Assembly (NCBI GenBank): GCA_910584945.1
Contig: CAJUDY010000004.1
Coordinates: forward strand, 110,558 to 174,557
Source: an uncultured Lachnospiraceae bacterium
Lineage (GTDB): Bacteria; Bacillota; Clostridia; Lachnospirales; Lachnospiraceae
Direction of reading: 5' to 3'
Length of the DNA: 64,000 bases
Shown here: in pieces, positions 32,476-40,546 of the stretch
How positions within the stretch are numbered: position 1 is the stretch's first letter
Layout of the letters: each line of letters opens with the position of its first letter
Translations under genes and position numbers: made by a program
The notes under the pieces: model-generated
Databases searched by the model: none
What the model saw: only the letters and a program-made list of their open reading frames with translations
What the model was told of the DNA's origin: nothing

Positions 32476-34206
32476 ATGAAATCATCCACGGAACTGCGGA
32501 CGCTTTTGCGTTCCATTGACCATAAAAGTTATCCTGCCTACAAGTCTCTGGCAGGCGCCTATCAGTTTCCTAAATTCCTGTTGTCCATCGACCATGTTCA
32601 GGGCGACCCTTTTGCGTCGCCGTCCAGTCTGCATGTGGAGATCCTTCATAAAGGCGCCGGTTTTCCGGCTGCCTATTATGAAAAAACATGTTCCCGGGTG
32701 GCGCTGCAGGACTATCTGACCAGACAGTTCGCCTCCCAGTTCGAGGACTATAATTTTAAGGCGAAGGGTTCCGGAAAAAGCGGTCTTTTATCCATCACCC
32801 GCTGCGGACAGGAGGTGTTGGAGCGGACGGCCTGCCAGATCACAGACAGTAAAATCATCGCCCGCTTTCATGTGGGCTTTCCGGCTTTTGGCAGAACCAT
32901 TAATGCCGGAGAGCTGGAGAAGATCCTGTTCGACTTTCTTCCCAGATGTGTGGAGAACAGCTTCTTCTATGGAAAGCTGGACGGGAAAAGGGTCCAGGCG
33001 GCGGTCTATCTGGCCGAGGACCAGGAAGCCATCCGGAATCTTTTGAAGGAGGAAGATCTGGCGGCCTTCGTCGCCAACGGAGCCGTCCTCCCGAGAAAAA
33101 GCGGCGTCTCCGACCTGCCCATGAAAGACAGCGTTCCCTTCCGCTCTCCCGCTTCCATGGAACGTACCTTTTCCCTTCCCCATAAGGGAACCATCACGGG
33201 AATGGCTATTCCACGGGGAATTACCCTGATCGTGGGCGGCGGTTATCACGGAAAATCCACGCTCCTGGAAGCATTGCAGACCGGAGTATACAATCATATT
33301 GCCGGAGACGGGCGGGAATATGTGATCACCGATGACACGGCAGTCAAACTGCGGGCGGAGGACGGACGCTGCATCCGGGGCGTTGACATCTCCCTCTTCA
33401 TCAACGATCTGCCCAATAAAAAGGATACCGTCTCTTTTTCCACACCGGATGCCAGCGGAAGTACTTCCCAGGCAGCGGGCGTGGTGGAATATATGGAAGC
33501 CGGTTCCCGGTTGTTTTTGATCGATGAGGACACTTCCGCCACGAACTTCATGCTCCGGGATGATTTCATGCAGCAGGTCATTAGCCGGGAAAAAGAACCG
33601 ATCACTCCGTTTCTGGAGCGGGCCAGAGATCTTTATGAGCAAGAAGGCATCTCCACCATTCTGGTGGCCGGGAGCTCCGGCGCCTTTTTCTACATCGCAG
33701 ACCAAATTCTGCAGATGGACTGCTACCGCCCCATCGATATCACCGATCATGTAAAAGGGCTCTGCAAAGAACATACGGCTCCCCGCATCCAGGCGCCCGG
33801 ATTCCAGGTTCCCAATTATCAGCGTGTACTTCCGGTCTATCAGCGCAGCAAAAGCCGCGGCAGAGATTACCGCGGAAACCGCTCCGGCGGCGACAGCCGT
33901 CATGAACATATGAAGGTAAAGACCTTTGGCCGGGATTCCTTCTCTCTGGACAAAGAAACCGTCGATCTGCGCTATGTGGAGCAGCTGGCGGATTCCGAAC
34001 AGACCAGTGCGCTGGCCCATCTTCTGCGCTTTGGTCTGGAACAGGTGATCGACGGAAAGCGAACGGTCCGGCAGGTGGTGCAGATTCTTTTCGATACTCT
34101 TGAGAAAAAGGGATGGGACCCCTTCTGCAGCTCCTATATTCCCTGCGGACTGGCAAAACCCCGCAGACAGGAGATTTTTGCCTGTCTGAACCGTTTCCGG
34201 GGCTGA
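32476..34206 (+). CDS. ABC-class ATPase domain protein
   Basis: 576 aa, start ATG 32476 (AGGAG about 10 nt upstream; the earlier ATG at 32467 is too close to it). Walker A GGGYHGKSTLL (about residue 257) and a region containing SGSTSQAAGVVEYM and FLIDEDTSATNFMLRDD (Walker B-like) mark the ABC-class ATPase family that is separate from transporters. The N-terminal ~230 residues are a family-specific domain (SIDHKSYPAYKSLAGAYQF). It has no transmembrane segment. Function is unknown; related proteins occur in many Firmicutes. It is a single-gene unit, convergent with the ZorB-like gene and ending at a shared terminator. Confidence 0.8.
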   Translation: MKSSTELRTLLRSIDHKSYPAYKSLAGAYQFPKFLLSIDHVQGDPFASPSSLHVEILHKGAGFPAAYYEKTCSRVALQDYLTRQFASQFEDYNFKAKGSGKSGLLSITRCGQEVLERTACQITDSKIIARFHVGFPAFGRTINAGELEKILFDFLPRCVENSFFYGKLDGKRVQAAVYLAEDQEAIRNLLKEEDLAAFVANGAVLPRKSGVSDLPMKDSVPFRSPASMERTFSLPHKGTITGMAIPRGITLIVGGGYHGKSTLLEALQTGVYNHIAGDGREYVITDDTAVKLRAEDGRCIRGVDISLFINDLPNKKDTVSFSTPDASGSTSQAAGVVEYMEAGSRLFLIDEDTSATNFMLRDDFMQQVISREKEPITPFLERARDLYEQEGISTILVAGSSGAFFYIADQILQMDCYRPIDITDHVKGLCKEHTAPRIQAPGFQVPNYQRVLPVYQRSKSRGRDYRGNRSGGDSRHEHMKVKTFGRDSFSLDKETVDLRYVEQLADSEQTSALAHLLRFGLEQVIDGKRTVRQVVQILFDTLEKKGWDPFCSSYIPCGLAKPRRQEIFACLNRFRG

Positions 34207-34210
34207 AAAC

Positions 34211-34256
34211 AAATACCGCTGTTCCAGCTGTTGTTTTCTGGAACAGCGGTATTTTT
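34211..34256. terminator. Bidirectional terminator between convergent genes
   Basis: AAATACCGCTGTTCCAG (34211-34227) is perfectly complementary to the segment at 34238-34254, with TTTTT on the plus side and TTTG on the minus. It serves the ABC-class ATPase gene and the ZorB-like gene. Confidence 0.88.
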
Positions 34257-35163
34257 ACTGCTGATTCAATACTTCCGTAATCTTATTGATCATTTCGTCT
34301 TCCTTCAACCGAAACTTGATCTCCACGCGTCTGGAAGCTTCCATGTTTACTTCTGAAGAATTTTCTTTATAGATGGGACTGCTGTAAGAGCGTCCGTTGA
34401 CCGTCAGCAGATTCCGAAGCTGTTCAATCTGCTGCGTCGGAAGCCCATTGGCGTCATCCATACAAAATCTTGCCACAGAGTTGGCTCGATTGTAGGACAG
34501 GGTCATATTGCTCTCATATCCTCCGTCCGTATCCGTATGGCCCTCGATGATAATCTCCGCAATATAAGGCCGGAAGTTATCCTGTAAAAGCACGCCCAGA
34601 TACATGGGGATGATCTCCTTTAGGGTCTCCTTGCTTTCCGGGGTCAAAGTCGCGCTGTTATAGCGGAACAGCACATCCGAGGAAAAAGTAATGGATCCCG
34701 TCTGCGCATCCACTTTCATGGAGGAATTGCTGAACCGGGTCTGCAGTTCCCCGATGATGTCAGTCCGGATTCCCACGATATCCTGCAATTCACTTCTGGT
34801 TGCGTTAAGCTCCGCCCGCGCCTCATCGATTTCCAGATAAGCGGCGTCCAGTTCTTCCTGGGTCATGGTCGCTTTGGCGTAAGCCTCTTCTAATTCTTTT
34901 AAAGAATTGCGGAGTTCCGTTTCCGACGCTTCCAGGTCCGCTCTGGATGCGTCTAACTCCGCCTGGGAAGCCTCCAGCTCGGTCCTGGTGGAATTCAGCT
35001 GAAGCTGCGCTTCCTCCAGGTCCGTCCTCTTCTGCTTGTAGATGGCCAGCGTAATGGCGATAATCAGGATGAAGATCAAAAGCAATGCCGCCATCATATC
35101 CGAGTAAGACTGCCAATACCCCGGCACTGCGAACGCCGCTCTGTCTCTTTTCTTACTTCTCAT
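34255..35163 (-). CDS. ZorB/MotB-like OmpA-domain protein
   Basis: 302 aa. A short N-terminus precedes one transmembrane helix (about 25-42) with an Asp just before it (SYSDMMAALLLIF, D22), the position of the proton-carrying Asp of MotB/ZorB stators. A coiled linker of Leu/Glu/Ala heptads follows (45-130), then an OmpA-like peptidoglycan-binding domain with IIIEGHTDTDGGYESNMTLS and NRANSVARF. The partner MotA/ExbB-like gene precedes it and overlaps its start by 11 nt. The pair resembles the ZorA/ZorB motor of the Zorya antiphage systems, but no ZorC/ZorD or ZorE-like gene is visible. It could be a flagellar-like or cell-envelope motor instead; no flagellar genes are nearby. Confidence 0.75.
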   Translation of the reverse strand: MRSKKRDRAAFAVPGYWQSYSDMMAALLLIFILIIAITLAIYKQKRTDLEEAQLQLNSTRTELEASQAELDASRADLEASETELRNSLKELEEAYAKATMTQEELDAAYLEIDEARAELNATRSELQDIVGIRTDIIGELQTRFSNSSMKVDAQTGSITFSSDVLFRYNSATLTPESKETLKEIIPMYLGVLLQDNFRPYIAEIIIEGHTDTDGGYESNMTLSYNRANSVARFCMDDANGLPTQQIEQLRNLLTVNGRSYSSPIYKENSSEVNMEASRRVEIKFRLKEDEMINKITEVLNQQ

Positions 35164-36283
35164 ACAAATCCCTCATCTGATGAAACGTATATAATTCATT
35201 ATTCAGATCTTCGCAGGTTCTAGAAAGGGCCGCCTCAATCTCCCGCTGACGGTCCAGCGCCAGGTTCATGGTATCGCTCATACTTCGGCTTGCATCCAGC
35301 AGAATCCGCGTACTCTCCTCCAGGCGCTGGAAATTCCTTGCGTAGGTTCCCTGTGCCTCGCAGGCCTGACGCAGCGAATTGCCAAGGCTCTCGAAGTCGG
35401 TACTCATGGTATTCGTAAGACGATCCATGAACTGCTGAATGATCTGCTCCACCCCTTTTACCTGCTCCGCAGCATTGCCCCGCATCAGTTCCATCATATT
35501 CTTCAGGGAATTCGCCATATTCGCCTGATAAATCAGCATGGCGCTCATATTCTCATCCGTATTGCTGGCAGTCGGAGCCGCATACTCATGAAAAGCAGAC
35601 AGAAAATCTGACAGCTTCTCATAGGCATCCGACATCAGACTCCGATACACGAAGGTGAAGACCAGAGAAAAGAAGATCCCATAGACGGATGTGTGGAACG
35701 CCACTTTCATACCGTCCAAAAGCGGCGCGATGTTATCCGATATGGTGAAGATGTCATTTCCGGAAAAGGAACTCATCCCCAGGGTAAGGCCAAGGAAGGT
35801 TCCCAGAATCCCAAGACCTGTCAGCGTACCGGACACTGCCGAATTAAAATAGGTTTTTCCCACCTGATCGATCAGTTCCTCGTTAATGTACTCTTCGATC
35901 GGGCACACTTCTGTGATGACTCCTTTGGAGCTGGTATGTATCTGTATCCTCTTCTGATATTTTCCAAACTGCCGATTCAGAATCGGGTTGGGAAATAAAT
36001 CCTTTTTCTGGCGGTATTCTTTCCACAGATTCTTCTGGCCGGCTTCGTACTTCTCCTGCATCTCTTCCGTAGCGAATACCAGTGCGTCTGTAAGCCGGTT
36101 CAGCTGTCCGAAGCTTGTAAATGACAGAAGAAACAGGACACCGATGACCAGCAGAAATCCAATATTGATAACCAGATTGCTGACTGAGATCTCCGCCTCT
36201 GTAAAGATACCGTTGATGTACAGGATGAATCCGAACATCAGGACATACAAAACTGCCAGCAAATAATAAAGTTTATTTTTCAT
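35153..36283 (-). CDS. ZorA-like MotA/TolQ/ExbB proton channel protein
   Basis: 376 aa. Two N-terminal transmembrane helices (about 6-26 and 36-56) and, after a cytoplasmic stretch, two more (about 152-172 and 198-220) hold the MotA/ExbB core, with LTGLGILGTFLGLTLGMSSF in the third. The remaining ~150 residues form a long helical cytoplasmic tail (for example ILLDASRSMSDTMNLALDRQ). A long tail is typical of ZorA in Zorya systems and less so of MotA. It is translationally coupled to the OmpA-domain gene. The LysM gene upstream is 122 nt away and has its own SOS-type promoter. Confidence 0.75.
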   Translation of the reverse strand: MKNKLYYLLAVLYVLMFGFILYINGIFTEAEISVSNLVINIGFLLVIGVLFLLSFTSFGQLNRLTDALVFATEEMQEKYEAGQKNLWKEYRQKKDLFPNPILNRQFGKYQKRIQIHTSSKGVITEVCPIEEYINEELIDQVGKTYFNSAVSGTLTGLGILGTFLGLTLGMSSFSGNDIFTISDNIAPLLDGMKVAFHTSVYGIFFSLVFTFVYRSLMSDAYEKLSDFLSAFHEYAAPTASNTDENMSAMLIYQANMANSLKNMMELMRGNAAEQVKGVEQIIQQFMDRLTNTMSTDFESLGNSLRQACEAQGTYARNFQRLEESTRILLDASRSMSDTMNLALDRQREIEAALSRTCEDLNNELYTFHQMRDLYEK

Positions 36284-36405
36284 GATACGCCTCCTTTGCC
36301 TATGGACACTTTAACATATTTTTCCCATACCCACAATCCATTGATGGGAATCTTAAATGAATCTTTAAAAAATCTTAAAAAAGAGGCGTTCCCGCTGTCA
36401 AACCA

Positions 36406-36792
36406 CTACTTCTCTTCCGTGGAATAATAAGGAATGATCAGCTTCTTCCCTGCAAACAGATGCCCGGTCACCAGATGATTGATCTTCATGACCTCATTGA
36501 TATAGTCCGCCCGGGTCTCATAATAATCATGGTCCATATACGCATCCGCCAGATCCCACAGCGTATCCCCCTTCTGGATCTCTATGCTTGTATAATACTT
36601 GTAGACCGGCTCGTCTTCCGTCTCCTCCGCTTTTGCAAGAAGCGTTCCAAAGCCAACCCCCATGCCGAACATAAGAATCAGCGTCAGGCCATAAATCAGA
36701 ATCCGCTTCCTCCGGTCCCGCAGCTCCTTTTTCACCTGCTCTCTTCTCGCCTGCCGAAATTCCTCTCTCGTCAACATTCCCTCTGCATACAT
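36406..36792 (-). CDS. yneA: YneA-like LysM cell-division inhibitor
   Basis: 128 aa from ATG 36792, which follows AAAGGAGGAG by 8 nt. A basic N-terminal stretch (MLTREEFRQARREQVKKEL), one transmembrane helix (about 30-50) and a C-terminal LysM domain with IEIQKGDTLWDLADAYM and LFAGKKLIIPY match the YneA layout. In Bacillus, YneA delays division during the SOS response. Three LexA-like boxes and a consensus promoter directly upstream are strong support. An in-frame extension up to 36867 was rejected because it runs through the promoter and the boxes. YneA and ordinary LysM anchors cannot be separated by domain alone. Confidence 0.72.
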   Translation of the reverse strand: MYAEGMLTREEFRQARREQVKKELRDRRKRILIYGLTLILMFGMGVGFGTLLAKAEETEDEPVYKYYTSIEIQKGDTLWDLADAYMDHDYYETRADYINEVMKINHLVTGHLFAGKKLIIPYYSTEEK

Positions 36793-36812
36793 ACCACTCA
36801 CTCCTCCTTTGT

Positions 36813-36824
36813 GAACATTTGTTC
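36813..36824. promoter_or_regulatory. LexA box 1
   Basis: GAACATTTGTTC, a perfect GAAC-N4-GTTC core, between the promoter and the yneA-like start. Confidence 0.75.
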
Positions 36825-36838
36825 TCCTTCTGACTGTT

Positions 36839-36867
36839 ATTATACAGATCGAACATTTGTTTGTCAA
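36839..36867 (-). promoter_or_regulatory. Consensus promoter of the yneA-like gene
   Basis: On the minus strand TTGACA (36862-36867), 17 bp, TATAAT (36839-36844): a perfect sigma-A promoter with a LexA box occupying the spacer. Confidence 0.9.
36850..36863. promoter_or_regulatory. LexA box 2, inside the promoter spacer
   Basis: CGAACATTTGTTTG (minus strand CAAACAAATGTTCG) matches CGAAC-N4-GTTCG with one change. It would block polymerase directly. Confidence 0.8.
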
Positions 36868-36875
36868 TACAAAAT

Positions 36876-36889
36876 CGAAGGTTTGTTCG
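36876..36889. promoter_or_regulatory. LexA box 3, upstream of -35
   Basis: CGAAGGTTTGTTCG, one mismatch from the CGAAC-N4-GTTCG consensus, just upstream of the promoter. Confidence 0.7.
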
Positions 36890-37024
36890 GTAATATATAC
36901 ATAAAGATACTTTTCACATGTCTTTCAATACACAAGCCTGCATCGGGCATCCGGTTGCCACAAGCGCATACAAAGAAAGGACCTGTTCCTTGATTTCATA
37001 GAACAGATCCCCTCCGTCGGTATT

Positions 37025-40000
37025 CTAACCTTCTTTTTTCATCCGTGCCAGCCTCCGAAGCATCATATGCCCGGTACAGGCGCCTCCGAGCCAGTTCGTC
37101 TGGTTCTCCTTTTCAAAGTGTGCTTTTGCGTCGGCATATCTGCCGTCCAGATATGCCAGCAGCCCCCGGATCTCCCACTCTTCTGTACAGCCGGATTCGT
37201 GACACCACCAGCACATCCTCCGGGAAAGCATATGTTCCGCGTAATCGCGCGCCTTCTCATACTGTCCGGTATAGTACGCATAGCAGAACAGATTGTAAAG
37301 CCGCTGCTTGGAATCCGTCCCGGGACCGGTCAGAAGCTCCTCCATGGACAGTCCCAGGTCCCGGCAGTCCTGATAATCTTCTTTCAGCTTTTCCAGATAT
37401 TTTTCGCCGTATGCCTTGGCCTTTTTCAGATCGCCCATCCAGTAGCTGCATTTCATCAGACGTTCCAGAAGGACCTGATCGTCGTCTTTGGACTTTCCCA
37501 AAAGCCGATACGCTTTGGTTAGACAAAAATCGGCCGTCTCAAAGTCTTCGATATAATAAAAGACCGCACCTGCACTCTTTAATACTTCCGCTCGGTCCTT
37601 CCGATCCTTACTCTCATCTTCCATGGCCTGACGGGCCAGTTCTTTGACATCGCGGCATTTCTGATAAAAGGTTTCATCGAGAGACGGCCGGTAGACCAGC
37701 CACAGATCCGTGATACTGGTGATCCGGTCCGCCGTCCGCGCCCAGCTGTCCGTTCCTTTTTCCGAAAAATCCAGACTGCCGTACCACTCTTCTACCCACC
37801 GAAGCGCCTGCTCGTGATCTTTGCACATGGCGGCATAATCCGACATGTATTCCAGACACAGCTCCCGGATTTCTTCCTCGGGCTGCCCAAGAAGCACCTT
37901 TTGAAAATAGGCGATTCCTTCCTTGAACTTTTTCCCGGCAAGGAAACACTGGAAGATCCGTCCATAGCAGAACTTGTCGGAACTTCCGAACCGGTCCTTG
38001 GCCGTGATGCTTTTTTCAAAGGCTTCGATGGCCTCTTCGGGACGGTCAAGCTTTCGAAGCGCACGTCCTTTCAAGAGCCAGAGCCCGCTGTCTTCCTCCT
38101 GGGCGATCCCCTTCTCCGCCTCGGACAAAGCCTTTTCATACTCCCAAAGGTTTAGGTAGATATAGGACCGCCAGCGGTAAAGCTCCGTGAATACGCCGAA
38201 TTTCTCTTCCTGCAGATTCAGATAATAGAGCGCTTTGTCCGCATATTCCGTCCGCTGAGTTTTCTTGAATTTATTCCGATAGATCCAGCCGATCCTCCAA
38301 AGACATCCCCGAAAGTCCGGATTCTTCTCCATAACTCTCTGATAATACGCAAGGGCACGGTCCGGTTCTTTTTGATGTTCAAAGCACCTGCCAAGGTAAA
38401 AGTCCACGCCTTCATATTCCATCTGCTGCTCTTCGCAGATCTTCAGATGAGAAAACGCCGTATCATAATCCTTATATTCCTCCACGTAGAAACGGCCAAG
38501 ATAATACCGAAGAGCAACGTCTTCGCAGAGTTCCAGCGCTTTTGCGGCGTACGCAAGCACCTTTTCTTTTTGTTCCCCGGTGAGTTCGCCGACCGTTCCC
38601 TGCAGATAGATCCGTTCCCGGTAAGCCTCCGCCAGAAGCTTCGGATTCTGCTGATCCTGTTCTAATTGTTCGATTACAGATGCCGCATAGTCCTCCGCCT
38701 CCTGCCAGGATGCCGGGTCTTCCTTTTTCACCAGACGGCGCAGAACCTGAATCTTTTTCACCTGCAGTACCAGGTTCATCGCTTCGGCTTCCTCCGCCTG
38801 CCGGAGGATTCCCAGAGCGTCCTCATACTGCTGATAGTCCAGGAAGACCAGAAGGGCCCGCAGATAGATCTGCGCATTCCCTGCATAGATCCCCTTTGCC
38901 CGGTAGAAGGTATCCACCACCTCCTGGGCCATCCGCAGATTCTCATAGGCCTCCTGCAGGCAGGAACAGGCCCAGAAACTGGACGGATCAAGGCGAAGAA
39001 TCTCCTCGCACAGATCCACCACCTTACGGTCTTCTTTCAAATCCCGCAAAAACAACATTTTCTGCATTAGAAAATCCGGATTTTCCGGCACCAGAGCCAG
39101 GGCCTGGTCCTGACAGGCCAGAATATGGTCGGCAAATACTTTCAGTTCCTCCGACGACACCTCCTCTGCCGCCCGGCTGTAAAGAGCCTGCAGCGCCCTG
39201 GCTTCCATATGATAAATGAATGCTTCTTCCCAGAGCTGCTCCTTATCCTTTTCCTCTGAACCGGACTCTTCCTTCAGGCACGCTCTCCAGCGGACAATCT
39301 CCTCCAGCGCCTCTTTGCTGCGGCCGGTGTACAGGTTCAGAACGGTCCAGTGTTTGTGCCACGTGGCCGTATCCTTTATGTACTCCGGATGAGCTTCAAA
39401 AAAAGCGTACGCTTTTTCAAATTCCCTGGAGCGGATGCAGCATCTGCAGAAGCTCTCTGCTTCCTCGTCCGTCATCCGGTCTCCTTTTTCCAGCCAGGAA
39501 GCAATCATCCTCGGATAGATCTGCTCCAGAATCTCCTGTACCTCTCCCGTATCCCGGATCTTCCGCGCATCCTCCAGAAACTGTCTGGCTTGCTCCAGAT
39601 CCTCCTCAGCCATCTTGAACTTTGCCAGTCCAAGCAGCGCATGATATCTGCCATTGTCCGTCTGCTGTTCCCAGGTAAGATAGGCGGCCCATAGTCCGGA
39701 GGGGAAGATCTTCTCCCCGCAATCCCACAGAATCCGGGCGCCCATCAGCCAAATATGTTCATCCTTTTTATTTTCGCTCACCAGTTTTTCGACAAGATCG
39801 ACCGCCCGATTCCCAGCGCCGCACTCAAACCAGTAGAATGCCCACTCCATATCATACCAGGGATGTGCGATTTCAAAACGATCCAGAGCTTCCAGACGCT
39901 TTCGTTTCTCCTCCTGTCCTTCCGGGCTTCGGTCAAATTCGTCATTGAGAAACTGCATAAACTCCCGGGCAAAGCCGTCATAATCCCCATCCGGCCGCCC

Positions 40001-40546
40001 TTCCATCTTTTCATAGGGAAACGTACTGCATGCCGTCTCTGCCGTGAGCTTTCTTACTATATAATCTACAAACGCTTCCGGCAGATGCTCCTTGAACTCC
40101 TGCTGGTCTTCCCGGATATGAAATTTGGCGTCCAGAAGCTGCCAAATCTCATAAGGCAGGCGAAAATGCTCTGCCAGATAAGAAAAGAGGCCCCATTTTG
40201 CCGTTTCCCCATCTTCCAGAGACAAAAGAACAGGATCACCTAAAAGCTTTTTCCACTGAGCGGATTCAATTCTTCGGGAAAAATGATCATAAATATCCGC
40301 CAGCTCCCGCAGAAAACCGCCAATCTCCTGATTCTGAAGCCAATCTACATCGGATACGGCTTCCTCTTCCGGTGTTCTTGCATAGACAAGCGCCTCTTCA
40401 TAAGCTTTTCGAAGCCGCTTAAAACCTTCCGGATCATCCTCCGGATTGACGCCGCCTAAAAGTCGGCGGTAGGCCCCGTGAATCGCGTTTTCCTCCCGGG
40501 TCGCCGGTATCTTAAGAATCGAAAAAAATTCGGAACTGCTCATCAT
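37025..40546 (-). CDS. J-domain-like/TPR protein, 1173 aa
   Basis: The N-terminal ~55 residues (SEFFSILKIPATREENAIHG, then YRRLLGG and FKRLRKAYEEALVYA) have the helix pattern of a DnaJ J-domain, but the HPD tripeptide needed to stimulate Hsp70 is replaced (NPEDDPEGF), so it is a degenerate J-like domain. The rest is a long array of tetratricopeptide-type helices (W/L/Y/A/F spacing, for example YYNLQEEKFGVFTELYRWR-like units) covering ~1000 residues. No membrane segment. It probably works as a scaffold. ATG 40546 overlaps the stop of the SNF transporter gene (ATGA), so the two are coupled. Confidence 0.78.
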   Translation of the reverse strand: MMSSSEFFSILKIPATREENAIHGAYRRLLGGVNPEDDPEGFKRLRKAYEEALVYARTPEEEAVSDVDWLQNQEIGGFLRELADIYDHFSRRIESAQWKKLLGDPVLLSLEDGETAKWGLFSYLAEHFRLPYEIWQLLDAKFHIREDQQEFKEHLPEAFVDYIVRKLTAETACSTFPYEKMEGRPDGDYDGFAREFMQFLNDEFDRSPEGQEEKRKRLEALDRFEIAHPWYDMEWAFYWFECGAGNRAVDLVEKLVSENKKDEHIWLMGARILWDCGEKIFPSGLWAAYLTWEQQTDNGRYHALLGLAKFKMAEEDLEQARQFLEDARKIRDTGEVQEILEQIYPRMIASWLEKGDRMTDEEAESFCRCCIRSREFEKAYAFFEAHPEYIKDTATWHKHWTVLNLYTGRSKEALEEIVRWRACLKEESGSEEKDKEQLWEEAFIYHMEARALQALYSRAAEEVSSEELKVFADHILACQDQALALVPENPDFLMQKMLFLRDLKEDRKVVDLCEEILRLDPSSFWACSCLQEAYENLRMAQEVVDTFYRAKGIYAGNAQIYLRALLVFLDYQQYEDALGILRQAEEAEAMNLVLQVKKIQVLRRLVKKEDPASWQEAEDYAASVIEQLEQDQQNPKLLAEAYRERIYLQGTVGELTGEQKEKVLAYAAKALELCEDVALRYYLGRFYVEEYKDYDTAFSHLKICEEQQMEYEGVDFYLGRCFEHQKEPDRALAYYQRVMEKNPDFRGCLWRIGWIYRNKFKKTQRTEYADKALYYLNLQEEKFGVFTELYRWRSYIYLNLWEYEKALSEAEKGIAQEEDSGLWLLKGRALRKLDRPEEAIEAFEKSITAKDRFGSSDKFCYGRIFQCFLAGKKFKEGIAYFQKVLLGQPEEEIRELCLEYMSDYAAMCKDHEQALRWVEEWYGSLDFSEKGTDSWARTADRITSITDLWLVYRPSLDETFYQKCRDVKELARQAMEDESKDRKDRAEVLKSAGAVFYYIEDFETADFCLTKAYRLLGKSKDDDQVLLERLMKCSYWMGDLKKAKAYGEKYLEKLKEDYQDCRDLGLSMEELLTGPGTDSKQRLYNLFCYAYYTGQYEKARDYAEHMLSRRMCWWCHESGCTEEWEIRGLLAYLDGRYADAKAHFEKENQTNWLGGACTGHMMLRRLARMKKEG

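Noticed and set aside
36793..36867. Upstream start of the LysM gene
   Set aside because: It runs across the -10, -35 and LexA boxes, which must be untranslated.
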